The translations under genes were made by a program, and so were the position numbers. A stretch of DNA of 64,000 nucleotides, taken from NCBI RefSeq assembly GCF_049723905.1, contig NZ_JBJKFD010000001.1, forward strand, positions 2,728,001-2,792,000, in the 5' to 3' direction. This DNA comes from G963665185 sp049723905 (GTDB taxonomy: Bacteria; Desulfobacterota; Desulfovibrionia; Desulfovibrionales; Desulfovibrionaceae). The notes under the pieces are model-generated. The model was not told where the DNA came from. It searched no databases and was given only the letters and a program-made list of their open reading frames with translations. Below are positions 18,154 through 26,897 of this stretch, piece by piece. Positions within the stretch are counted from its first letter, which is position 1; the number at the start of each line of letters is the position of its first letter.

Positions 18154-18308
18154 TTATTTATCGAGAGAAGGAAAAAAGCTTCTCTCTCAATGGTGCTCAA
18201 AAAATTTTCTTTAATTGATGGTACTGGCCGATAAAAATTGAGTTCTATGCTGCACCGTAGCCAACCGCACTCTAAAAATATCCTCCAAATGGCCCAATAT
18301 GGCAGGGT

Positions 18309-18433
18309 GAGGAGAATGGTTTGAGAGCAAGGCGCCAGGGGAATTTGATTCGCGACGTGTACTCTTCTCGTACACGAGCGATATCAAATGACCCGCAGCA
18401 ACACGGCTATCATGCCATTATCGCCAGCCTGGG
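18309..18433. repeat. Intergenic palindromic repeat, copy 2
   Basis: Contains the conserved GAGAGCAAGGCGCCAGGG segment (from about 18323), then GCGACGTGTACTC and TACACGAGCG as an inner stem, then CGCAGCAACACGGCTATCATG. The outer arm is more decayed than in other copies. It ends at the stop codon of the shikimate kinase gene. The 18154-18308 stretch before it is AT-rich and holds no gene I can support. Confidence 0.7.
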
Positions 18434-19066
18434 CTACATCTTGAGCTTTTCCAGAACATCCTCGACAAGAGATTCCAGTGGTGCCCCTGCCTGTAAAATA
18501 AAATTCGCCACGCCCATGTACAGCGGCTCGCGCTCGGTCAGGGTCGCAGCCAGCTCCTGGCGCAAATCCATATCTGTAAGGGCGGGCCGCTGGGCCTCGT
18601 TGGGGTCTTTGGCCAACCGCCCGGCAAGCAACCCGGGATCGGCCATCAGGTAAAACACGCGCCCTGTATCGCGCAGCACGTCCCTGTTTTCGTCCCGCAG
18701 CACCACTCCCCCGCCGGTTGCTACAACCTGGCCGGAGGTTTCGCCCACCTGGCGCACAACCTTGGCTTCCAGCTCCCGGAAACCGTCCCACCCCTGTGCC
18801 TGCACCAATTCGGCAATGGTCATGCCCGCCTGCTGCACGCACAGCTCGTCCGTATCCACAAACGAACGGCCAAGACGTTCCGCCAGCATCTTTCCCAACG
18901 TGGTCTTGCCGCTGGCCCGCAGCCCCACAAGATAGACATTTCCCTGGGCACCGGAAGTGCCGGGCGCGTCCGAAGCCTTTTTTCCCCTGGAATAGACCGC
19001 GGTCTTGTCCGCATCCTCCACGTTGTGGCGTATCTGCACGGTAGCCTTGGGTCTCATGGCGCGCAT
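18434..19066 (-). CDS. aroK: Shikimate kinase with N-terminal extension
   Basis: Phosphorylates shikimate in the chorismate pathway. Residues from about 44 onward match the family: YLVGLRASGKTTLGKMLAERLG (P-loop), FVDTDELC (Mg/shikimate site), GWDGFRELEAKVV, VVATGGGVVL (GGG loop) and the C-terminal REPLYMGVAN. The protein is 210 residues, about 40 longer than a minimal shikimate kinase, because of a charged, low-complexity N-terminus (MRAMRPKATVQIRHN...). The start at 19066 is supported by AAAGGA 6 bases upstream; an ATG 3 codons later is possible. The gene lies downstream of moeA, and the other shikimate gene (aroE) is close by at 20832. Confidence 0.92.
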   Translation of the reverse strand: MRAMRPKATVQIRHNVEDADKTAVYSRGKKASDAPGTSGAQGNVYLVGLRASGKTTLGKMLAERLGRSFVDTDELCVQQAGMTIAELVQAQGWDGFRELEAKVVRQVGETSGQVVATGGGVVLRDENRDVLRDTGRVFYLMADPGLLAGRLAKDPNEAQRPALTDMDLRQELAATLTEREPLYMGVANFILQAGAPLESLVEDVLEKLKM

Positions 19067-19210
19067 GGAAAATCCTTTGGTTTGAAGTGTTGCAGGCGGC
19101 ATATCCTGCCGCAGAATGGGCCAGAGTGGGTAGGCTGTAACAGGCTTTACTGCCGCAAAAAACATAGGCCCGACACGTGTTGTCGTGTACGCCAGAGAGC
19201 CAACTTTTTA

Positions 19211-19230
19211 AAGCAGGGGCGCCCCTGCTT
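19211..19230 (-). terminator. Palindromic hairpin after moeA
   Basis: A perfect 20-base palindrome, AAGCAGGGGC then GCCCCTGCTT, lies two bases after the moeA stop. On the minus strand it is followed by TTAAAAAG, so it may terminate or attenuate transcription toward aroK. Confidence 0.5.
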
Positions 19231-19232
19231 TT

Positions 19233-20477
19233 TCAGCCGAACAGCCGGACCTCTACCTGCGTGCCCTGACGCAGCCCTTCGTCGCCTTCGTCAATGCGCA
19301 CCAGCCCGTCCGCGCTCACCAGGGTACGCAGCAAGCCGGACTTGCCCATGCGCGGCACGGCCAGGGGAAGTTTTCCCTCGCGCTGTTCCAGCACCACGCG
19401 CACATAATCCTCGCGGCCCTGTTTGGAGGCCACGTTGCGCCCCAGTTCGGCCTGAACACGGGGCAAGCGCAACGTATTGAACACGTCGCTTTCTCCGCTC
19501 AGAATGCGCAGAAACGGCTGGCCGAACACCAGCATGACCACCTGCGCGGAGGTCACCTGGCCGGGCAGTCCCCAGACCGGCTTGCCGCTGATGACGGCCA
19601 GGATGGTCGGCTTGCCCGGGCTGACCGAAACACCGTGCACCAGAAGTTCGGAATCTGGAAAACGGCCGATGGCTTCCACGGTCAGGTCCCGCATGCCCAC
19701 GGAACTGCCGCCGGAAAGAAAAATCATGTCGTTCTCGGCCAGTGCGCGCTCCATGCGCTCCACAATCACGTCCAGCCTATCCTCGGCCAGCCCGTACATG
19801 GTCGCAATGCCTCCGGCTCCGTCCACAAGCGCGGCCAGGGCGTGCGAATTCACGTCGCGCACCTGTCCCGGCCGGGGCGTCCGGTCCACAGGTACAAGTT
19901 CGTCCCCCGTGGAAATGATGCCCACCCTGGGACGACAAAAGACCTCGACATCGGTCTGGCCGACCGCCGCCAGAAGCCCCACTTCCTGCGGCCGCAGACG
20001 CGTCCCCGCTGCCAGGGCCACCTGCCCCCGGGCAACATCTTCTCCCTTGCGCATGATGTTTTCGCCGGGAGCAAGGCTTTTGCGGATTTCCACGGTCTGT
20101 TCGCCCATACGCTGGGTCTGCTCCACCATGACCACGCTGTCCGCCCCCTTGGGCAGGCAGCCGCCCGTGGTGATAGCCGCGCATTCGCCCGGCCCCAGGG
20201 AAAATTCGGCAGGAGTTTCGATGCTGATTTCGCCGATGCATTCCAGATAGCCCGGATTGCCTTCGCTACTGCCGAAGAGGTCTTCGGCGCGCACGGCGTA
20301 GCCATCCATGGTGGCGCGGTCGCACAAGGGAATGTCCTGGTCGGCCAGCACGTCGCGCGCACTCACCCGGCCGCAGGCCTGGTCCAGGACAACGGTTTCC
20401 GTATCCAACGGAGAAAAGCCTTCAAGTATTTCCCGAAACCGCTGTGTGGAAACCACGTTGAAAAAATCATGCTGCAT
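19233..20477 (-). CDS. moeA: Molybdopterin molybdenumtransferase MoeA
   Basis: Inserts molybdate into adenylylated molybdopterin to form active cofactor. The 414-residue length and domain order fit MoeA. The N-terminal domains carry DRATMDGYAVRAED and ITTGGCLPKGADSVVMVEQT. The MogA-like catalytic domain follows with VGIISTGDELVP, FLSGGSSVGMRDLT and SPGKPTILAVI, and WGLPGQVTSAQV is the usual GLPGNP region with a changed tail. A C-terminal beta-barrel ends VEVRLFG. The ATG at 20477 follows GGGAG. This is consistent with the molybdenum-related FmdE/ModE genes 6 kb away. Confidence 0.94.
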   Translation of the reverse strand: MQHDFFNVVSTQRFREILEGFSPLDTETVVLDQACGRVSARDVLADQDIPLCDRATMDGYAVRAEDLFGSSEGNPGYLECIGEISIETPAEFSLGPGECAAITTGGCLPKGADSVVMVEQTQRMGEQTVEIRKSLAPGENIMRKGEDVARGQVALAAGTRLRPQEVGLLAAVGQTDVEVFCRPRVGIISTGDELVPVDRTPRPGQVRDVNSHALAALVDGAGGIATMYGLAEDRLDVIVERMERALAENDMIFLSGGSSVGMRDLTVEAIGRFPDSELLVHGVSVSPGKPTILAVISGKPVWGLPGQVTSAQVVMLVFGQPFLRILSGESDVFNTLRLPRVQAELGRNVASKQGREDYVRVVLEQREGKLPLAVPRMGKSGLLRTLVSADGLVRIDEGDEGLRQGTQVEVRLFG

Positions 20478-20831
20478 AGGAACTCCCAACTTCGACAAAA
20501 ACATTACGGCAAATTTCCGGCCCTTTGTAAAAGAATGCCGAAGCAGTACAACAAAATATCATTTCAAGGCATTTATTTTTTCATGTAGCATGACGCTACC
20601 GTTTATATAGCGCTTTTACGCCACGCAGAAACGGCAAAAAATATTTTCCCTTTCTGCGATTTTCCGAAACGTAAAACATGGTGATTTGACGGAAAGCACT
20701 GTAGTACCCAGAGCACTGTCGAATCAAGTGAATCGGGCGGTGGTTTTCAAGGGAGTAAATTCCTGTGGATTTCGCCACCCAAAAGAGCTAGGTTCCCGGC
20801 CATTCCATTCTCGCCACGTGGAGGAAACATA
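20478..20831. other. Divergent moeA/aroE intergenic region
   Basis: 354 bases without a gene. It holds a small hairpin GTAGC-ATGAC-GCTAC near 20585-20599 and a larger one with arms CGCAGAAA and TTTCTGCG near 20622-20661. AT content is high toward moeA, as expected for its promoter, but no clear -35/-10 pair is visible. Confidence 0.4.
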
Positions 20832-21704
20832 ATGGACAAGCCCATTCCGGGCCCCAGAGTACCTAAAATGCTTCTGGGAATTATCGGGCACCCTTTGCAT
20901 CATTCCCTTTCGCCGCTTTTGCACAACACCATGCTTGCGGAACAGGGAATCCAGGCCGCATACCATACTTGGCCCATGCTGGAAGACCGGCTGGAAGACT
21001 TTGTGAACGCCATGCGCACCCTGCCCATTCACGGGGTCAGCGTCACCATTCCTCACAAAGAAGCCATCATGGACCTCATTGACAACGTCTCCGACCTGGC
21101 AGCCGAGGTCGGCGCGGTCAACACCGTGCTCTGGCGCAACGGCCGCCTGTACGGGGCCAACACGGACGTCTTCGGGTTCATGGCTCCCCTGGAAAATCTG
21201 CAGGCCGTTCCTTCCAGCGCCCTGGTCATGGGAGCGGGCGGAGCATCCAGAGCTGCCATCGTGGGGCTGAAGCAGCTGCAGGTCAAAGACATCCTGATCA
21301 GCGCCCGCAACCTGGCCAAAAGCCAGGCATTGGCACAGGAAATGGGCTGCACGGCCGTGCCCTGGGAAGAACGCGCCTCCCAGAATACGGCAATTCTGAT
21401 CAACACCACCCCTCTGGGAACCACGGGCAAATTGCAGGACCTTTCGCCCTGGCCGGAAAAGACCTTTCCCCGCCGCTGCATTGCCTATGACCTGGTCTAC
21501 AATCCCCAGGAAACGACTTTTCTGCGTCAGGCCCGCGAAGCCGGTTGCCATACCATCAGCGGCCTGGAAATGCTTCTGCATCAGGGAGTGCGCCAGTTCT
21601 ATCTTTGGACGGGAAAAAACATGTCGGTACGCGGCGGGCGCAAACTGCTGACCGAGGCGTTGCAGCAACACCCCGAACCCATCGTCATGGAGCCGGAAGA
21701 CTAG
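20832..21704 (+). CDS. aroE: Shikimate dehydrogenase
   Basis: NADPH-dependent reduction of 3-dehydroshikimate, the step before shikimate kinase. Family signatures are clear: LLGIIGHPLHHSLSPLLHN at the N-terminus (shikimate-binding S-x-S/LSP), GVSVTIPHKEAIM with the catalytic Lys, GAVNTVLWRNG, the GANTDVFGF motif, and a Rossmann loop MGAGGASRAAI. NTTPLG and the C-terminal GLEMLLHQGVRQFYLWTG also match. Length is 290 aa. The ATG at 20832 follows GGAGGAAA. It converges with asnB. Confidence 0.95.
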   Translation: MDKPIPGPRVPKMLLGIIGHPLHHSLSPLLHNTMLAEQGIQAAYHTWPMLEDRLEDFVNAMRTLPIHGVSVTIPHKEAIMDLIDNVSDLAAEVGAVNTVLWRNGRLYGANTDVFGFMAPLENLQAVPSSALVMGAGGASRAAIVGLKQLQVKDILISARNLAKSQALAQEMGCTAVPWEERASQNTAILINTTPLGTTGKLQDLSPWPEKTFPRRCIAYDLVYNPQETTFLRQAREAGCHTISGLEMLLHQGVRQFYLWTGKNMSVRGGRKLLTEALQQHPEPIVMEPED

Positions 21705-21710
21705 CCGGAC

Positions 21711-23576
21711 TTACCGCCCAGTCTCCCACAACGCCAGATTGAGCAGTATCCACAGGCGCATGCCGTGGTTTACCTTGCCGGTCTTGTGCTCTTCCACCAG
21801 CGTACGGACCGCGTCCATATTCAGGTAGCTGCCCATTTTCGGGGCCGCATCTTCCAAAGACTGTGCAAGAAAGCCAGACATCTCATTACGCAGCCAGGAC
21901 GAAACCGGAACGGAAAAGCCCTGTTTGCGCCGGTTGATGATGTGCGCGGGAAGATATTTGCGGGCAATGCGCTGCAAGATGAACTTGCGCACGCCCTTGT
22001 GCACCTTGTACCCCGAGGGGAGACGTGCGCACATCCCCACCACGCGGCTGTCCAGCAGCGGCGAACGCACTTCCAGACCGTGCGCCATGGAGGCGATATC
22101 CATCTTCACCAGCAGGTCGCCGGGCAGATAGGTCGTATTGTCCAGCCAGAGCATGCGCTCGATGGTGTCGTCTGCATGGGCAAAGGCCTCTTGTATGCAC
22201 GCCTTGCGCCAGCGGGAGGTCCTTCCCTCCACCATTTCCGCAATTTCCGGCCGCAGCAGCCGCATTTTGCAGCCTCCCTGAAAATATTCGCTGCGGTACA
22301 GGGGTTTGAGCTCGGGATACTTGTACCGGTAAACCCAGCTCCGCCGGACCCGGCATAAAAGGGAATCCCCTTCCAAAAGCGCCTCTATGCCGGAGCAGGG
22401 CACAAACTTGCCGGAACGGACAATGCGCTGCACCACGTTGGCAAGGCCTTTGCGCCGGTAATGGCTGTACCCGCCGGACAGCTCGTCGCCGCCGTCGCCG
22501 TTGAGCGCCACGGTAACGTGTTTGCGCACCATGCTGCTGAGGATGAACGACGGCAGGGCCGAATTATCCGCGTACGGTTCCCCGTAATGAGCCACAATAC
22601 GGGGCAAAAGCCCCATGGCATCGGGCCGGGCTGTCTCCTCGTGGTGGTCCAGCCCGAGGTGGTCGGCCACTTCGCGGGCATAGGGCAGCTCGTTGTATTT
22701 CTTGTCTTCAAAACCCACGGAAAAGGTCTTTACCGGACCATCCGCCTGCTCCGCCATGATGGCCGCAACCAAGCTGGAATCCAGCCCGCCGCTGAGCATG
22801 GCACCAAGGGGCACGTCGCTGATCATACGCAGCCGGACCGCATGGCGCAGTTCCTCGTGCACCAGGTCCACGGCCTCATCCAGGCTGACCTTCTCCTTTT
22901 CCTTGTAATCCAGCTCAAAATACTGCTCCGTGCGCAACCCTTCCGCATCGTAGATGGCGAAATGGCCGGGGGGCAGTTTACGAATGGACTGATAGATAGA
23001 AAACGGCCCGGGAATGTAGGACAGACTCAGGTAATGGGTCAGGGCGTCCCAATCCATTTCTCCGGAAACCGACGGATGCTTTGCCAACGCCCCCACCTCG
23101 GAGGCGAAGATAAACCCCTGCGAGGTCTGGGCATAGGCCAGAGGCTTCTTGCCCAGCGGGTCGCGGGCCATGAACAGCATTTTGTTGGCCGGGTCCCACA
23201 GGGCAAAGGAAAACATGCCGCGCAGCATGCTCAGAAAGTTGATGCCATGGCAGCGGTACAGCCCCAGAAGCACTTCGGTATCGCCCTTGGTGTGGAACCG
23301 CTCGCCCTTCTTTTCCAAGGAGGTGCGCAGGCTCTGAAAATTGTAGATCTCCCCGTTAAAGACCAGGACGTTGCCGGTCAGCGGATCGACCATGGGCTGG
23401 TTGTTGGTTTCGGACAAATCAATGATGGACAGCCGGGCGTGCCCCAGGGCGACCTCGCCCTCGTTCCACACGCTTTGATTGTCCGGTCCCCGATGGGCGA
23501 TGCGTCCGGTCATGGCCCGCAACGCGTCTACGTCCGGGCGCCCTGAAAAAGTGATATGGCCTGTAATTCCGCACAT
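21711..23576 (-). CDS. asnB: Asparagine synthase (glutamine-hydrolysing)
   Basis: A 621-residue two-domain enzyme. The N-terminal nucleophile Cys2 follows the initiator (MCGITGHITFSG), starting a class II glutaminase domain with IAHRGPDNQSVW and LVFNGEIYNF. The synthetase domain has the PP-loop MLSGGLDSSLVAAIMAE and the family tail GFSVPVSSWLRNEM. AsnB paralogues of this length often modify surface glycans or peptides rather than make free asparagine. Immediately upstream on the same strand, only 2 bases away, is a DUF115 gene, so the two are co-translated. That pairing hints at a glycosylation-linked role (inference). Confidence 0.92.
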   Translation of the reverse strand: MCGITGHITFSGRPDVDALRAMTGRIAHRGPDNQSVWNEGEVALGHARLSIIDLSETNNQPMVDPLTGNVLVFNGEIYNFQSLRTSLEKKGERFHTKGDTEVLLGLYRCHGINFLSMLRGMFSFALWDPANKMLFMARDPLGKKPLAYAQTSQGFIFASEVGALAKHPSVSGEMDWDALTHYLSLSYIPGPFSIYQSIRKLPPGHFAIYDAEGLRTEQYFELDYKEKEKVSLDEAVDLVHEELRHAVRLRMISDVPLGAMLSGGLDSSLVAAIMAEQADGPVKTFSVGFEDKKYNELPYAREVADHLGLDHHEETARPDAMGLLPRIVAHYGEPYADNSALPSFILSSMVRKHVTVALNGDGGDELSGGYSHYRRKGLANVVQRIVRSGKFVPCSGIEALLEGDSLLCRVRRSWVYRYKYPELKPLYRSEYFQGGCKMRLLRPEIAEMVEGRTSRWRKACIQEAFAHADDTIERMLWLDNTTYLPGDLLVKMDIASMAHGLEVRSPLLDSRVVGMCARLPSGYKVHKGVRKFILQRIARKYLPAHIINRRKQGFSVPVSSWLRNEMSGFLAQSLEDAAPKMGSYLNMDAVRTLVEEHKTGKVNHGMRLWILLNLALWETGR

Positions 23577-23578
23577 AT

Positions 23579-25429
23579 CTACAGTAAAACTCCGTGTTCA
23601 GAGATACTTTTGCCCTCGCATTGCGCCTTGGCACACGTGAGCAAATACAGAAAGGTCTTGGCCATACGCTGCACATACCACAAATAATGATGCATACCGT
23701 CGGCATTGCGCCGAACATCGTCCTGAACAGCCAGGGCTTTGGCATGAAAAGCAGGGTGGCTGAAGGTGTCGTAGCGGTCCACCATGTAGCTTACCCCGTT
23801 CTGATCAAAAGTATGCAGCAACTCGCGCCCCATGCTCAAAAGCTCGGAAAGCTTGCGTTCCAGTTCCTCCTGTGGGGTTCCGTCCGCATCGGCGACCAAC
23901 TCCACAAGCAGATCGTACATGGGCACAGTCAGTTGCCCGGTACCCCGGGCCACCTGCCGCCAGAATCCGATCTGTCCCAGAATGTAGTTGCGGACCTGCT
24001 GTAGGTCGGCCTCCCGTTCAGGCACGGCAAAAGCCTGCTCCATCAGGGACGGCACATCTGCGGATTGGATCTCCGGCGCCTCGTCGTAGGCAACTCCCGG
24101 ACCGTGCAGCACGCTTTCCCGGCAGGTGTTTATGCACACGGCGCCGGTACGGCGCAATTCGTCCAAAAACCAGAACGAGGCGTCCCGAAAATTCAACGAT
24201 GTCTGCATGCTGACACCTAGCGGATTTTCCACCTGGATAATTCTTGTGGGCACTACGCGGGACGAACCGTTGCTTCCGGCATAGGTCAGGCCGTTGCTGC
24301 TGAGGGACCCCAATTGCACGCCTACCAGAATATGACGCGTACACCCCAGAAAACGGGCCAGGGAAAAAGCCGTGGTGATGACCGAGCCGTACAGCCGCAG
24401 TTCCTCGAAATGCCCGAAGACGTCCGGCATGACGTTGCCGAAAGGAAAAACCTTCCTGAAATTCTGTGTCGGCATATACGACAGGCTGTGCGCGACCAGG
24501 ACGGTGTGGTCCTTTAAAATGTAGCCGTTAAAGGAACTTTCGGCGGCCAGGGAGGTATCGTTGGCCACTACGAAATCCGCTTCTATTCCATAGGAGGCCA
24601 GCACCTGCGCGGCTTTGGATACGCAGATGAGAAGGGCCTTTCCCCGTGTTTTGCGGATGTAATCGACCTTTGCATGCAGGTCGGGTCCGGCCGCTGCCAG
24701 AATCGCGTCCGTGCCCTTAAACATGCCCCGCAGATCAGCCAGGCAAGGAGACTTGGCCATGGTGGAAATGTTCTCGTACAGATGTTTCTGCTGGTCGTAA
24801 AACAGCCCCTTGGTGATGTTGCGTAAAGGACGGCTTTTCGCCCCTTGCTGCCCTTCTATCGGATAGATGCAATAGCGATAGTAAAAGACTTCCAGGCGCT
24901 CCACGATGTTTTCCACATACCTGGGCAGTGCTGTTTCCAGCCCCTCGCGTATATAGAAAACAGGGAAGCCCGCGCCAAAGCATTCCGCCCCCAGCAGCTC
25001 GGTGAACGCTTTTGCCATGGTATCGATATCGCCTGCAAAAATCCTGGCTCCGGCCTTGGCCCATTGGACCGGCTCGACCTTGTCCAGAAACTCCACCAGG
25101 CACTTCATGCGCGGTTCAAAGACCACCACCCGGCAATGGGGACAGGCAAGAAAAAACTCCAGCTCGGACGAATGAACCGCGCCGATGAACACGGCCAGCC
25201 CGGTGCGCTTGGCAACCTCCTGGACCGGAGTGCCGGGCTCGATGAAATCGTACAGCACCCTGTCGTCTTCAAACGGCTTGCGGAATGTGTCGGGAAGGCT
25301 AAACCAGCGCGGCTTTTCCTTGCGCAAATGATGGGTCTGCCCCAGTTGTCCCTCAGGTTTGAAATATTCGGATGATTCCGCCAGAATTTCCAGCTGGCGG
25401 AGCATGTTCAGCTTTGTTCCTGCATCCAT
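23579..25429 (-). CDS. DUF115 / motility-accessory-factor-like protein
   Basis: A 616-residue cytoplasmic protein. The central region around residues 215-330 shows the DUF115 (MAF_flag10) core: LADLRGMFKGTDAILAAAGP, LLICVSKAAQVLASYGIEAD, FVVANDTS. Members of this family in flagellated bacteria are motility accessory factors that transfer nonulosonic acids onto flagellin; archaeal relatives are pterin kinases (MptE). The flanking helical domains here are long and unassigned. The stop is 2 bases before the asnB start. No flagellin gene is in the window, so the acceptor is unknown. Confidence 0.8.
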   Translation of the reverse strand: MDAGTKLNMLRQLEILAESSEYFKPEGQLGQTHHLRKEKPRWFSLPDTFRKPFEDDRVLYDFIEPGTPVQEVAKRTGLAVFIGAVHSSELEFFLACPHCRVVVFEPRMKCLVEFLDKVEPVQWAKAGARIFAGDIDTMAKAFTELLGAECFGAGFPVFYIREGLETALPRYVENIVERLEVFYYRYCIYPIEGQQGAKSRPLRNITKGLFYDQQKHLYENISTMAKSPCLADLRGMFKGTDAILAAAGPDLHAKVDYIRKTRGKALLICVSKAAQVLASYGIEADFVVANDTSLAAESSFNGYILKDHTVLVAHSLSYMPTQNFRKVFPFGNVMPDVFGHFEELRLYGSVITTAFSLARFLGCTRHILVGVQLGSLSSNGLTYAGSNGSSRVVPTRIIQVENPLGVSMQTSLNFRDASFWFLDELRRTGAVCINTCRESVLHGPGVAYDEAPEIQSADVPSLMEQAFAVPEREADLQQVRNYILGQIGFWRQVARGTGQLTVPMYDLLVELVADADGTPQEELERKLSELLSMGRELLHTFDQNGVSYMVDRYDTFSHPAFHAKALAVQDDVRRNADGMHHYLWYVQRMAKTFLYLLTCAKAQCEGKSISEHGVLL

Positions 25430-25595
25430 GCGGCACGGGCTCCCTTGGAGTTGCGATATTGCCGGTCTCTGCTTTCAGCGGTGGATAACCAGCACTCAAG
25501 ATGTACCTCAAAACCCCCAGCCCGTCATCTTGTACGCCCCGGCCGGACCACGCATACAACGCTGTCCCGCCCCGGACTCGCCCCTTCTTTGGAAC

Positions 25596-25634
25596 AAAAG
25601 ACCCGCCCGGAACCCCAAAAGGGTCGGACGGGTC
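25596..25634 (-). terminator. Terminator of ychF (minus strand)
   Basis: Arms GACCCGCCCGGA (25600-25611) and TCGGACGGGTC (25624-25634) pair imperfectly. On the minus strand the hairpin is followed by CTTTTG. The remaining bases between 25430 and 25677 hold no gene. Confidence 0.65.
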
Positions 25635-25677
25635 GAAAATGCAGCTTCAAAACACGCAAATATCGTTTGCGTAATTA

Positions 25678-26778
25678 CTACACGTTGAACAGGAAGTGGA
25701 CCACGTCGCCGTCCTTCATCACATATTCCTTGCCTTCCACGCGCAGCACGCCCGCAGTGCGGCAGGCCGCCTCGGAGCCTTTCTCCACGTAGTCGTCATA
25801 GGCAATGACTTCGGCCCGGATAAAGCCGCGCTCAAAGTCCGTATGGATAACGCCCGCAGCCTGCGGAGCCTTCCAGCCGTCCTGGATGGTCCAGGCGCGC
25901 ACTTCCTTTTCACCGGCTGTGAAATAGCTGATAAGCCCCAGCGCGGAATAGCCCTGGTGGATAATCTGGTCCAGGCCGGATTCCTCCACGCCGTAGGAAT
26001 CGAGAAATTCCTGCCCCTCTTCCTCGGACAGCCCCACCAGTTCCTCTTCCACCTTGGCGGAAATCTTCACCACATGCGCGCCGCGCTGCTGGGCCAGTTC
26101 GCGCACCTTTTTCACATGGTCGTTGTCTTCCATCAGGCCGTCTTCGTCCACGTTGGCAACGTAGATCACGGTCTTGGCAGTCAGCGGGCGCACGTCGCGC
26201 AGCAGCTCCTTGCCCAGGTCCGTGTCGGCCTCGGCAAATGTGGAGGCCGGTTCGCCCTCGCCCAGATGGTCGAGCAGCTTCTGGGAAAGTTCCAGCATGG
26301 CCTTGAGGGTCTTGTCCCCCTTGAGCTGCTTGCCCAAGCGCTCCACCCGGCGCTCCATGGCCTGCATGTCGGCCAGGATCAGCTCGGTTTCGATGATCTC
26401 GATGTCGCGCAGCGGGTCCACGCTGTTGTGCACGTGGATCACGTCGTCATCGTCGAAACAGCGGCACACGTGCAAAATGGCCTGGGTTTCGCGGATGTTG
26501 CCCAAAAATTTGTTGCCCAGGCCTTCGCCCTGGCTTGCGCCTTTGACCAGCCCGGCAATGTCCCAAAAATCCACGGTGGCGTGTATCACCTTTTGCGGAT
26601 TGACCAGCTCAGCCAGCTTTGCCATGCGCTTGTCCGGCACGGGCACCACGGCCTTGTTGGGTTCTATTGTGCAGAAGGCGTAGTTTGCGCTTTCCGCATT
26701 CTGGGCTTTGCTCAGGGCATTGAACAACGTGGATTTGCCCACGTTGGGCAGCCCGACGATTCCGACGCTCAAAGACAT
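25678..26778 (-). CDS. ychF: Redox-regulated/ribosome-associated ATPase YchF
   Basis: Obg-family P-loop protein, 366 residues, that binds ribosomes and prefers ATP over GTP. Motifs are G1 GLPNVGKSTLFNAL (residues 8-21), the switch/G3 region VDFWDIAGLVKGASQGEGLGNKFL, and the altered G4 in VIYVANVDED (N-V-D-E instead of NKxD), the reason YchF is an ATPase. The C-terminal TGS domain is seen as LISYFTAGEKEVRAWTI through DYVEKGSEAACRTAGVLRVEGKEYVMKDGDVVHFLFNV, here split only for discussion. The ATG at 26778 follows AGGAG. It is monocistronic and divergent from rlmI. Confidence 0.95.
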   Translation of the reverse strand: MSLSVGIVGLPNVGKSTLFNALSKAQNAESANYAFCTIEPNKAVVPVPDKRMAKLAELVNPQKVIHATVDFWDIAGLVKGASQGEGLGNKFLGNIRETQAILHVCRCFDDDDVIHVHNSVDPLRDIEIIETELILADMQAMERRVERLGKQLKGDKTLKAMLELSQKLLDHLGEGEPASTFAEADTDLGKELLRDVRPLTAKTVIYVANVDEDGLMEDNDHVKKVRELAQQRGAHVVKISAKVEEELVGLSEEEGQEFLDSYGVEESGLDQIIHQGYSALGLISYFTAGEKEVRAWTIQDGWKAPQAAGVIHTDFERGFIRAEVIAYDDYVEKGSEAACRTAGVLRVEGKEYVMKDGDVVHFLFNV

Positions 26779-26897
26779 ATGTTTGCTCCTGGATAGTCCG
26801 ACGGGATGATTTGCGGTTGGTTCCGGCTGGTTCATAAACCGGGCCGAGGCCAAGGGCAAGCGTTGTTTTTGCGCCCCCCCGATGCTACACCGGCAGC

